A stretch of DNA of 64,000 nucleotides, from NCBI GenBank assembly GCA_024256265.1, contig JACGUK010000006.1:1-64000 (forward strand), given 5' to 3'. The notes under the pieces were generated by a model. That model worked only from the letters and a program-made list of their open reading frames with translations, was not told where the DNA came from and did not search any database. The translations under genes were made by a program, and so were the position numbers. The DNA is from an archaeon (GTDB lineage Archaea; Thermoproteota; Nitrososphaeria; Nitrososphaerales; JACAEJ01). Shown here piece by piece: positions 1-7,330 of this stretch (position 1 is its first letter; every line of letters starts with the position of its first letter).

Positions 1-61
1 TAACTGCCCCCTCTTGTCGCCTAATTCAAGCTTGGCATTAACCTGGCTTGGGAACCCCCGC
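1..61 (-). tRNA. Partial tRNA gene, Leu-like 5' end, cut by the window edge
   Basis: Read on the minus strand, the gene would begin at 61 with acceptor strand GCGGGGG, then TT, a CCC D-stem arm, and the D-loop AAGCCAGGTTAA. This closely matches the start of archaeal tRNA-Leu genes. After GGTTAA the expected GGG arm appears only about 25 nt later, so there may be an intron or insertion in the D region. The anticodon and 3' half lie outside the window, so the identity cannot be confirmed. Confidence 0.45.
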
Positions 62-94
62 AGATTTCAAATATAATGCTCAATAATTAATCCT

Positions 95-316
95 TTACCC
101 TCTAAGAGAAGGTAAGAAAGAAAAGATAAGCATCAAGATGATCAACATCACGAAGAATAATAAATAGAGCCTACTCATCCTTTTAGCCCTTTTTTGAGCT
201 TTTAATTCTTTGTCTCTACACTCGTTAGAGCAATAGTCCTTACCCCATGGTACAGATTTGCCACACACTTTGCAATGTGCATGTAAAGGGATTGTTGCCC
301 TTTCTTTAGTAGACAT
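95..316 (-). CDS. Small zinc-ribbon membrane protein, DUF2116-like
   Basis: A 73-residue protein starting at ATG 316, with GGTG about 8 nt upstream; a GTG nine bases earlier is also in frame. The N-terminal half has a CxxC...CxxxC zinc-binding arrangement (CKVCGKS, then YCSNEC), followed by a basic helix rich in Lys and Arg. A single C-terminal hydrophobic segment covers roughly residues 47-70. This layout matches the archaeal DUF2116 zinc-ribbon family, whose function is unknown. It follows pyrH on the same strand with a 16-base gap, so the two are probably co-transcribed. Confidence 0.75.
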   Translation of the reverse strand: MSTKERATIPLHAHCKVCGKSVPWGKDYCSNECRDKELKAQKRAKRMSRLYLLFFVMLIILMLIFSFLPSLRG

Positions 317-332
317 TGTTAACACCTATTCA

Positions 333-1028
333 TTAGCTATTCTTTTGAACTTTTTCATTGCTAATAACCGTGCCTATTCTTTTGCCTTGAATGGCTAATC
401 CAATGCCTTCAGGTTTAAAGCCATTCAGTATTATGGTCTTTATGCCAGAATCTCTAAGAATTCTTACAGCCTTTGAATCTAAGATGCTATGCATGCCTGG
501 CTTGTGCCTCTCTTTTGACATATTACTTAAATCATCAAAGGTAAGAGAATCGAGCTTCTTGGCTTCAGGATGAATTTTAGGATCTTCACTATAAACCCCC
601 TCTTGATCTGTAGCTTTAACAAATAGATTGGCTTTGATGGCTTTAGCGACCATGGCTGCAACAGAATCTGTGGTCATTCCTGGCTTTAAACCGCCCATGA
701 CAGTTATGCTTGACACTCTTAACAATCGAGTAAGCTGACCTATTGAAGATGGGATTACGTCTGGTGCCATACCTTTAAGTCTTTTGACCAAAAGTTTAGC
801 ATTCAACCTAGAGATCAATATGGCCAGATCGTCTTTATCTTCATCACTTAAACCTAAAGCATCAGCAGTCTCTATATACTGCCTTGAAAGAGGGCCACCA
901 CCAACCACAATAACAAGAGTGTGCCCTTCCTCCTTTAACTTTGAAATTTGCTCTGCATAAGACTTTAAGACCAAAGGATTGGGTGGAGACCCTATTATCG
1001 AACCGCCTATCCTTAGAACTATCCTCAT
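333..1028 (-). CDS. pyrH: Archaeal UMP kinase
   Basis: An amino acid kinase-fold protein of 231 residues that phosphorylates UMP to UDP in pyrimidine nucleotide synthesis. It begins MRIVLRIGGS, the usual archaeal PyrH start. It contains the glycine-rich VVGGGPLSR loop near residue 45, the GGLKPGMTTDS region that shapes the nucleotide site, and KATDQEGVYSEDP, diagnostic of the UMP kinase branch. I chose ATG 1028 because it matches the family N-terminus; another ATG lies four codons upstream at 1040. The family assignment is confident, and the length fits archaeal PyrH. Confidence 0.92.
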   Translation of the reverse strand: MRIVLRIGGSIIGSPPNPLVLKSYAEQISKLKEEGHTLVIVVGGGPLSRQYIETADALGLSDEDKDDLAILISRLNAKLLVKRLKGMAPDVIPSSIGQLTRLLRVSSITVMGGLKPGMTTDSVAAMVAKAIKANLFVKATDQEGVYSEDPKIHPEAKKLDSLTFDDLSNMSKERHKPGMHSILDSKAVRILRDSGIKTIILNGFKPEGIGLAIQGKRIGTVISNEKVQKNS

Positions 1029-1188
1029 AGTAATGCCCACATTTCTTAATATCTTAACTTATTTATGCCTATCCACCTTAAAACGATAGTCTATTTTACT
1101 CATGATAATCTTTTCTTTGCTTTCTATGATGAACAATGCAAAGAAGTTATAAAGACAATGTTTCTATGTAGAGGATTTAGGTAATGCT

Positions 1189-1743
1189 ATGTTAACGAGA
1201 GAGGAAGCTCTCAACTTGGTCAAGAAGAACATCACAAAAATAAATATTGTTTATCATATGCTTACAGTTGAAGCCATAATGAGAAGATTAGCAAAATACT
1301 TTGGAGAAAATGAAGACCTTTGGGGCTTAACTGGCCTACTACATGATATTGATTATGAGAAAACTGAAGTTACACCCGAAAAGCATGGCAATTTGGCTGA
1401 AGAAATCTTAAAAGGACTGGTTCCTGAGGAGATTAGCAGAGCCATAAAAACCCATAACTTTCAACACACTCAAATTGTGCCAGAGACCAGAATGGAAAAG
1501 GCCCTAATTGCTTGTGATGCTATCTCAGGTCTAATAGTGGCTTGCGCCTTAGTGATGCCTTCAAAGAAGCTGGCGGACGTGGAAGTTGAGACTGTGATGA
1601 AGAAGTTTAAGGATAAAGACTTCGCAAGAGGGGCTGATAGAGAAAGAATTCTCTTCTGTGAGAAAATCGGAATTCCGAGAAAGAAATTCTTTGAAATTGC
1701 CTTGAACGGACTGGAAAACATCGCCACAGAAATAGGTCTATAA
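1189..1743 (+). CDS. HD-domain (HDIG-type) hydrolase
   Basis: A 184-residue protein with the HD metal-dependent phosphohydrolase signature: H23, the H52-D53 doublet in GLLHDIDYE, and D110 in ALIACDAISG. The substrate is not evident; members of this small archaeal/bacterial HD group are thought to act on phosphate esters or nucleotides. A TATA-like AGTTATAAAG at about 1146 lies some 40 nt before the ATG. It stands alone, divergent from pyrH. Confidence 0.8.
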   Translation: MLTREEALNLVKKNITKINIVYHMLTVEAIMRRLAKYFGENEDLWGLTGLLHDIDYEKTEVTPEKHGNLAEEILKGLVPEEISRAIKTHNFQHTQIVPETRMEKALIACDAISGLIVACALVMPSKKLADVEVETVMKKFKDKDFARGADRERILFCEKIGIPRKKFFEIALNGLENIATEIGL

Positions 1744-1744
1744 A

Positions 1745-2014
1745 TTCATAAATTATTCCTACCAAAATTCAAATTCAATCGACGTTGACACAAGACAGGA
1801 CATTATTGTAGAAAAAGATGTGAAGATGACAATCGGGCGTTTAGAAAGAGAGACTAAAGTAATAAAGGCGAGAAATTAGCCCCAATTCCAAGTCTAGATA
1901 ACTTCTGCCAAAGAGCTAAGACAGAGACAATCCAGCAGAGGAATAAAATGGCAAGGCTACAGAGATTTACTAAACTCAATAGGTAGAAAGAAACTTATTA
2001 ATTCATCTTTATAA
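1745..2014 (+). pseudogene. Decayed reading frame with two in-frame TAG codons
   Basis: One phase stays open from about 1745 to a TAA at 2012 except for TAG at 1877 and 1895. The two longer pieces read like protein: residues such as IDVDTRQDIIVEKDVKM before the first stop, and KELRQRQSSRGIKWQGYRD after the second. No ATG, GTG or TTG start stands out. I do not recognise the family. The simplest reading is a gene remnant between the HD gene and prf1; it also contains the prf1 promoter region. Confidence 0.3.
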
Positions 2015-2026
2015 GTTATAGATGTA

Positions 2027-3280
2027 ATGAGTTCAAAAACCGACTCAGTAGCATTTTATAAGATGAGAAAGATATTGGCAGAGCTCTCTACAAAGAAAGG
2101 TAGAGGGACTGAATTAGTATCATTATATATACCACCAAAGAGGCCGTTACATGAGGTTTCAGGTGATTTAAAAGAGGAGTATAACACTGCTTCTAATATA
2201 AAGTCTGATGTCACTAGAACACATGTTCAAGACGCTTTGGTGAAGATCATGCAAAGATTGAAGCTTTACGATAAAACACCTGAAAACGGGCTTGCCATAT
2301 TTTGTGGTGCCCTACCTTCAAGTCCTAGTGCTCCGCCTGGGAGCGAAGTTCTGCAATTATATGAAGTATTGCCTCATAAGCCTATACAGAACTATCTCTA
2401 TAGATGTGACGATCATTTTCATCTAGAGCCCCTTATTGAGATGATGAAGGAGGAAAAGACTATAGGAATCATCTCTATAGATAATACTGAAACAGGACTT
2501 GGGATAGTCACAGGTAATAGAGTGGATGTGATAGATGTTGTTACTTCAGGAGTATCTGGGAAGCATAGGGCAGGGGGGCAATCAGCTAGAAGATTTGAGC
2601 GCCTTAGAGAGGCGGAGATTAACGATTATTTCAATAGAGTAGCCAGACATGCGACCAAAGTCTTCTTAGAGCAGTATAGCATCAAAGGTTTGATATTAGG
2701 CGGTCCTGGTCCTACTAAGGACTATTTTTTAAAGGGAGAGTACCTGGATTATAGGTTACAAAACAATGTGTTGGCAGTTGTGGATACTTCTTATTCAGGG
2801 AGAGAAGGGATAAGGGAGACTATAGAAAGGGCTGAGAGCGTTCTAAAGGATCTGAGAATAATAGAGGAGAAGGAACTCGTCAAGAAATTCCTAAGCGAGG
2901 TCTCTTCAGATAAAGGTTTAGTGGTCTATGGGGTTAACGAGGTGATAGATTCTTTGAAAAAGGGAAATGCACACACTGTTCTTGTTTCTGAGGATATAGG
3001 TCTCATATACCTTCAAGCAGTATGCAAAAAGTGTGGCATGATTAAAGAAGTCATGATCAATCAAGAGAATCTAATCTCTGAAAAGCAGAAGTTAATCTCA
3101 GAAGCCTGCTCTTCATGTGGCAGTAATGATATTGAAATAATTGAAAAGGATTTCATAGATTTTTTGGTCAACAAAGCTATGGATTTAGGGGCGAAGGTAG
3201 AAGTCATCTCTTCTAAGAGTGAAGAGGGAGTTATGTTCAAAAGTTTTGGAGGGGTTGGTGCTCTGCTAAGGTATAGATGA
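2027..3280 (+). CDS. prf1: Archaeal peptide chain release factor 1 (aRF1)
   Basis: A 417-residue release factor that recognises all three stop codons and triggers peptidyl-tRNA hydrolysis on the ribosome. The stop-codon recognition motif NIKS is at residues 57-60 and the catalytic GGQ at 183-185 in RAGGQSARRF. The C-terminal domain keeps two CxxC pairs (CKKCG and CSSCG), which suggests a bound zinc, as in many archaeal homologues. A TTATTAAT box about 30 nt before the ATG fits a leaderless transcript. Length and motifs are normal. Confidence 0.97.
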   Translation: MSSKTDSVAFYKMRKILAELSTKKGRGTELVSLYIPPKRPLHEVSGDLKEEYNTASNIKSDVTRTHVQDALVKIMQRLKLYDKTPENGLAIFCGALPSSPSAPPGSEVLQLYEVLPHKPIQNYLYRCDDHFHLEPLIEMMKEEKTIGIISIDNTETGLGIVTGNRVDVIDVVTSGVSGKHRAGGQSARRFERLREAEINDYFNRVARHATKVFLEQYSIKGLILGGPGPTKDYFLKGEYLDYRLQNNVLAVVDTSYSGREGIRETIERAESVLKDLRIIEEKELVKKFLSEVSSDKGLVVYGVNEVIDSLKKGNAHTVLVSEDIGLIYLQAVCKKCGMIKEVMINQENLISEKQKLISEACSSCGSNDIEIIEKDFIDFLVNKAMDLGAKVEVISSKSEEGVMFKSFGGVGALLRYR

Positions 3281-3382
3281 ACCTTAACAACGAATAGCAG
3301 ATACGATTTGTCTTACATCATCCTTTTAACTTAAATATTTTATACTTGCCTTCTAACTCTCCAAGATTAGTCCGGTGTCTTA

Positions 3383-5731
3383 ATGAATTTCGCCCCAAAG
3401 ATAAAGGAGAAGAGATGGAAACCAAATGTAGAAGCAGAAATCTTCAAGAAATGGCAAGAGGATGGCATATTCCATTTCAAGAAGAAAAGTAGAAAGCCTT
3501 TATTCAGTATAGATACTCCCCCGCCCTATGTCAATACTCCTGTCCATATAGGACATGCATACACTTACGTATGGATGGATATAATGGCAAGGTACAAGAG
3601 GATGTTAGGATATAATGTCCTATTCCCTATGGGTTTAGATAAAAATGGATTACCTATAGAAGTTCAGACAGAGAAAGAGTTCAACATTAGGATGAGTGAT
3701 ACATCAAGACAAGATTTCATAGAAAAATGTAGAATGTTACTTAAAAAGTATGGGGACATATCTTTGGATACTTTTAAGAAGCTAGGCTTAAGTTGCAACT
3801 CATGGGATAAAAAGTATGAATTAGGAGGAAGATATGATACAGACGATCCTGAGTATAGAAGGCTTACTCAAGAGACTTTCATCCATCTTTGGAAGAAGGG
3901 TCTAATTTATGAGGGGATAAAGACTTCAAATTACTGTCCAGTCTGTAAGACAGCCATATCTGATGCTGAGGTGGACTATGTTGAGGATTACACAGCGTTA
4001 AACTACATCAAATTCAAAGTGAAAGAGAGCCAAGAAGATATAATCATAGCAACAACAAGACCTGAGTTGCTCTGTGCCTGTAAAGTGATACTCTTCAACC
4101 CTGATGATGAAAGGTATAAGAGATTAGAGGGAAAGCATGCTATAGTTCCAATTTATAACCATGAAGTTAAGATAATTCCTCATCCTTATGCAAAGCCTGA
4201 ATTCGGCACAGGATTGGTGATGATTTGTAGCTATGGAGATTATAGTGATATAAGGCTTCTTAGAGAGCTTAACATAGAGCCAACTTATGCTATAGATAAA
4301 GATGGTAAGATGAACGAAAATGCAGGGAAGTATAGTGGCTTGAGTGTTTCAGAGGCTAGAGAGCAAATTATAAGGGATTTAGAGATAAAGGGCTTATTGG
4401 TAAAGAAAGAGAGTATAAAGCATAGAGCTCCTATATGTGAGAGATCCAAAGATCCTATAGAGTTCATAGCAATGAAAGAGATCTATCTGAAGCAGGTTGA
4501 TTATAAGGATGAAATTCTAAAGATGGCTGATAAAATGAACTTCTATGCCCAAGAGAGCAAGCAGATACTGATAGATTGGGTTGAATCAATAAATATGGAC
4601 TGGGTCATATCACGTAGAAGATACTATGGTACTGAAATTCCTCTCTGGTACTGTAAGAATTGTGGCAATGTAATTTTGCCAGAGTCAGGTAAATATTATC
4701 AACCTTGGAAAGAAATTTGTCCAGTAAGTAAATGTCCAAAATGCAATGGTAAAGATTTCATAGGAGAAAACAGAATCTTCGATACTTGGTTCGATTCTAG
4801 CACATCAGAAGTTTATGTTCTAGGCTATCTTTGGGATAGAGATTACTTTGATAAAATTTTCCCATGTAGCATGAGGCCTCAAGGGAAAGAGATAGTAAGA
4901 AACTGGCTCTACTTCACCATTTTAAAGTCCTTTCACTTATTTGAGAAAAAACCCTTCGGGAACGTTTGGATACATATGCATGTAGTGGATGAGAAAGGTG
5001 AGAAGATGAGTAAGAGCAAGGGCAACGTGATAGACCCACAAGATGCAATAAAGAAATTCGGTGCTGAAGGCTTTAGAATATGGACTTGTTTAGAAGGGGA
5101 TATAACTAAAGGAGATATAAAGTGCTCCTTTGAGAGGATAGAAGGACATGCAAAGTTCATAACAAAGCTTTGGAATATAGCAAGGTTCGTCTCAATCTTC
5201 CCAAGAGTGAATGCAAAGCCAAAAGATACTGATAGATGGATTCTTGGAGAATTGTCAAAGCTCATAGATGATGTAAAAAAGAGTTATGATGAGTATGCAT
5301 TCAGTGATGTTGCAACTTTGATTAGAGACTTCACTTGGAATATATTTGCATCGAATTATATTGAAATGGTGAAGGCTAGAGCCTATGGTCAAGAATTTTT
5401 AAAAGAAGAGCAGAGGACATCTTGGTTTACGTTGAATGAATGTTTAAGAAATATTCTTTTATTATTAGCACCAATAATGCCTTTTTTCACTGAGCATTTA
5501 TGGTCTATTTTATATGAGGGTAAAAGTATTCATCTTAAGAGATTTCCAAAGGCAAAATGGGATAAGAGTTTGAATAAATTAACACAAAAGATAATAGATT
5601 TTAATTCATATGTATGGAATAAGAAGAAGGAAGAAGGATTATCTTTGAAGGATCATATTAAGATAAAAGTACCAGAAGAGCTTATGATATTCTATAAAGA
5701 TTTGAAGGCTATGCATAATATTGTTGATTGA
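3383..5731 (+). CDS. valS: Valyl-tRNA synthetase
   Basis: A class I aminoacyl-tRNA synthetase of 782 residues that charges tRNA-Val. HIGH is at residues 55-58 and KMSKS at 541-545. An editing (CP1) domain lies between them with the TTRPELL motif (near residue 225), and two zinc-type CxxC clusters occur (YCPVC, YCKNCG...CPKC). The length agrees with archaeal ValRS, and the C-terminal coiled-coil arm of bacterial enzymes is short or absent. IleRS is the nearest alternative, but the DTWFDSS segment and overall length favour ValRS. A TAAATATTTTATAC stretch at about 3333 is the likely promoter. Confidence 0.92.
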   Translation: MNFAPKIKEKRWKPNVEAEIFKKWQEDGIFHFKKKSRKPLFSIDTPPPYVNTPVHIGHAYTYVWMDIMARYKRMLGYNVLFPMGLDKNGLPIEVQTEKEFNIRMSDTSRQDFIEKCRMLLKKYGDISLDTFKKLGLSCNSWDKKYELGGRYDTDDPEYRRLTQETFIHLWKKGLIYEGIKTSNYCPVCKTAISDAEVDYVEDYTALNYIKFKVKESQEDIIIATTRPELLCACKVILFNPDDERYKRLEGKHAIVPIYNHEVKIIPHPYAKPEFGTGLVMICSYGDYSDIRLLRELNIEPTYAIDKDGKMNENAGKYSGLSVSEAREQIIRDLEIKGLLVKKESIKHRAPICERSKDPIEFIAMKEIYLKQVDYKDEILKMADKMNFYAQESKQILIDWVESINMDWVISRRRYYGTEIPLWYCKNCGNVILPESGKYYQPWKEICPVSKCPKCNGKDFIGENRIFDTWFDSSTSEVYVLGYLWDRDYFDKIFPCSMRPQGKEIVRNWLYFTILKSFHLFEKKPFGNVWIHMHVVDEKGEKMSKSKGNVIDPQDAIKKFGAEGFRIWTCLEGDITKGDIKCSFERIEGHAKFITKLWNIARFVSIFPRVNAKPKDTDRWILGELSKLIDDVKKSYDEYAFSDVATLIRDFTWNIFASNYIEMVKARAYGQEFLKEEQRTSWFTLNECLRNILLLLAPIMPFFTEHLWSILYEGKSIHLKRFPKAKWDKSLNKLTQKIIDFNSYVWNKKKEEGLSLKDHIKIKVPEELMIFYKDLKAMHNIVD

Positions 5732-5849
5732 TAATCATTAGATAGCACGTGAAAATTTTTTCATATTGGAAATTGTCGATGAAGCGAAGATCAAAATTCA
5801 ATGATTCATGTAGGAAAAAAGGCAAAGATGGAGATATTGTGCAATGATT

Positions 5850-6176
5850 TTAGGCTAAAACTTCTATTTCTTTAACGCTCTCTTCCATTACCTTTTTACC
5901 AAGAGCCATATCCAACTCTATGAGCTTCTTCACTACTTCGTTCTCTTTGTTGAGCTTATACATCTTTGCCTTTCCTATCTTCCTTGTTACTTTGACTATG
6001 CCATTCTTCTCTAAATCCTTCCAAATCTGGAAAAGTGTTCTTCTGGATATTCGAATGGATTCTAGAATCTCTTTTCTGGAATAATCAAATAATGGGTTAT
6101 CTAGAAAGTAATCTATTACACGCAGTATTGGGCTATCCCCTAGATACTTTATCAATAGAGTCTTTTCGCTTGTCAT
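5850..6176 (-). CDS. Winged-helix transcriptional regulator
   Basis: A 108-residue protein whose first 80 residues form a typical winged helix-turn-helix: YSRKEILESIRISRRTLFQ as the helix pair, then KDLEKNGIVKVTRKIGKAKMYKLN as the wing. A C-terminal helix follows, probably for dimerisation. It is divergent from the small gene at 6279, and a tandem hexamer repeat in the gap (6196-6219) is a natural candidate operator. The ligand and target genes are unknown. Confidence 0.75.
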   Translation of the reverse strand: MTSEKTLLIKYLGDSPILRVIDYFLDNPLFDYSRKEILESIRISRRTLFQIWKDLEKNGIVKVTRKIGKAKMYKLNKENEVVKKLIELDMALGKKVMEESVKEIEVLA

Positions 6177-6195
6177 TTCTATCCACCACTATCAT

Positions 6196-6219
6196 TAACG
6201 CTAACGTTAACGCTAATGC
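6196..6219. promoter_or_regulatory. Four tandem hexamers, candidate operator
   Basis: The sequence is TAACGC, TAACGT, TAACGC, TAATGC in direct succession, containing the palindrome TAACGTTA. It lies 20 bp upstream of the winged-helix regulator start and 16 bp upstream of the TATA box of the divergent gene. This is where an autoregulatory operator would be expected. The DNA pattern is seen directly; binding by the regulator is inference. Confidence 0.55.
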
Positions 6220-6234
6220 TTAGTTCAAAAACAA

Positions 6235-6270
6235 AGTATATAAGTATGACGCAATAAAGTATCGAAAGGA
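6235..6270 (+). promoter_or_regulatory. TATA box and ribosome binding site of the 6279 gene
   Basis: AGTATATAAGT at 6235-6245 is a good archaeal TATA box. GAAAGGA at 6264-6270 is a Shine-Dalgarno match eight bases before the TTG at 6279, which supports that non-ATG start. Confidence 0.6.
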
Positions 6271-6278
6271 AACTTTAG

Positions 6279-6581
6279 TTGGATAGCCCTGAAGAAATCA
6301 GCGATGAAGATATCAAAGCAGCCATATTGTTCAAACTCTACAGGCTTGGAAAGTGGGGAGCGAACCATACAGACTTCGAGAATATCAAGAAAGGCTTCAA
6401 GCCTAAAGAGCTTGGAAAGAAGGGTTTAAGGAGAGTAGAAGAATTAACTGAAGAGCTAATAAGAGAAGGATACATAATACCAAAGATAACTTCTTATGGG
6501 TATCATGTAAGCTTGAACTCTCAAAAATCTAAAGAAATATTGAAGATCATTGAAGAGTTTATGAGAAAGCAATTCTCCTAA
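6279..6581 (+). CDS. Small helical protein, possible DNA-binding partner
   Basis: A 100-residue, strongly charged protein starting at TTG 6279, supported by the upstream ribosome binding site. The pattern of helices (DEDIKAAILFKLYRLGKWG, GLRRVEELTEELIREGYI) followed by a short strand pair (ITSYGYHVSLN) looks like a winged-helix fold. I do not recognise a named family. It is divergent from the regulator at 5850 and may share its operator. It has no signal peptide or membrane segment. Confidence 0.65.
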   Translation: MDSPEEISDEDIKAAILFKLYRLGKWGANHTDFENIKKGFKPKELGKKGLRRVEELTEELIREGYIIPKITSYGYHVSLNSQKSKEILKIIEEFMRKQFS

Positions 6582-6588
6582 TGTAATT

Positions 6589-6693
6589 TTATACCCATAA
6601 ATCAAGCCTTTTAGAGGGAGTTTCACCCTTTTCTATTTCTTTTCTTTTAAGCCTCTTTAAGAGCTTCCAAGCTTCTTTAGCTTCAACGAGCAT
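6589..6693 (-). CDS. Short ORF or gene fragment (34 residues)
   Basis: An ATG at 6693 opens a 34-codon frame with protein-like composition: an amphipathic Lys/Glu/Leu helix (EAKEAWKLLKRLKRKEIE), then TPSKRLDLWV. It sits tail-to-tail with the 6279 gene in an otherwise empty 220-bp gap. An in-frame TGA lies three codons before the start, so it may be the tail of a lost gene rather than a complete one. No family recognised. Confidence 0.25.
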   Translation of the reverse strand: MLVEAKEAWKLLKRLKRKEIEKGETPSKRLDLWV

Positions 6694-6735
6694 CAAAATT
6701 CAATAAGTTCGTGTATGGAATTAGGATGATTCTTT

Positions 6736-6778
6736 AATTAGAGGAAGCTTTTTAACCATTATGCTATATCACTAATAG
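6736..6778 (+). repeat. 43-bp promoter element, copy 1 (upstream of hicBA)
   Basis: This stretch matches 7283-7325 at 39 of 43 positions. It contains GAGGAAGCTTTTTAACC and then a TATATCAC segment, both usable as BRE/TATA. Copy 1 ends 23 bp before hicB; copy 2 ends 5 bp before aglB. The duplication suggests shared control, or that the HicBA cassette inserted and copied the aglB promoter. Confidence 0.65.
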
Positions 6779-6801
6779 ATAAAGAGTTAAGGTATTAAAT
6801 C

Positions 6802-7020
6802 ATGGTCAAAGAAAGGGTCTTTACAGTGATGATAGAGAGAGATGAGGATGGATATTATGTTGCATCTGTAGTAGAGCTCCTTGGTTGCCATACACAAGCC
6901 AAGAGTTTAGATGAATTGAGTTCAAGAATAAAAGAAGCCATAGAGCTTTATCTAGAAACTGAGGATGTCAAATTTGAGCTTGAATTCGTAGGAATACAAA
7001 GAGTAAAGGTTAGCATTTGA
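6802..7020 (+). CDS. hicB: HicB-type antitoxin
   Basis: A 72-residue protein of the HicB family: a partial RNase H-like fold with the signature ERDEDGYYVASVVELLGCHTQ followed by a helix (LDELSSRIKEAIELYL). HicB normally neutralises the HicA mRNA interferase and represses its own operon. It lacks the C-terminal helix-turn-helix or ribbon-helix-helix domain found in larger HicB proteins. The gene overlaps the downstream hicA through a TTGA stop/start overlap, the usual coupling for this pair. Confidence 0.85.
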   Translation: MVKERVFTVMIERDEDGYYVASVVELLGCHTQAKSLDELSSRIKEAIELYLETEDVKFELEFVGIQRVKVSI

Positions 7021-7250
7021 AGAAGCTGAGACCAGTAAAAGCAGATGAAGTGATAAAAGCATTATCAAAGATAGGTTTTAAACCAATTAGACAAAGAGGA
7101 AGTCATTTAATAATGAAGCATGATGATGGTAGATTGACTGTGATACCTGTTCATAAAGGTGAAGAGATAGGCAGAGGCTTATTGAGAAAGATAGCATTTG
7201 ATGCTAAGATCGAGCCAGAAGAATTAATAAAACTTATAGAAGAAGCTTGA
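7017..7250 (+). CDS. hicA: HicA-type mRNA interferase toxin
   Basis: A 77-residue HicA/YcfA protein with a double-stranded RNA-binding-like fold. The catalytic histidine lies in RQRGSHLIMKHDDG, and the VIPVHKGEEIGRGLLRKI segment is diagnostic. It would cleave mRNA when not bound by HicB. It starts at TTG 7017, sharing bases with the hicB stop codon, so translation is coupled. Order here is antitoxin first, toxin second. Confidence 0.88.
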   Translation: MKKLRPVKADEVIKALSKIGFKPIRQRGSHLIMKHDDGRLTVIPVHKGEEIGRGLLRKIAFDAKIEPEELIKLIEEA

Positions 7251-7282
7251 TTTTGTTCATTGTACTTCATAATTTGCTAAAA

Positions 7283-7325
7283 AATTAGAGGAAGCTTTTT
7301 AACCACTATTTTATATCACCAATAG
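7283..7325 (+). repeat. 43-bp promoter element, copy 2 (upstream of aglB)
   Basis: Second copy of the element at 6736-6778, with four substitutions. The TTTTTAA box at about 7297 lies some 30 nt before the aglB start, a spacing that suits a leaderless transcript. Confidence 0.65.
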
Positions 7326-7330
7326 GTTCA

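Noticed and set aside
6196..6219. Tandem hexamers considered as a CRISPR or origin repeat
   Set aside because: Too short and without spacers or an AT-rich unwinding region; position between divergent genes fits an operator.
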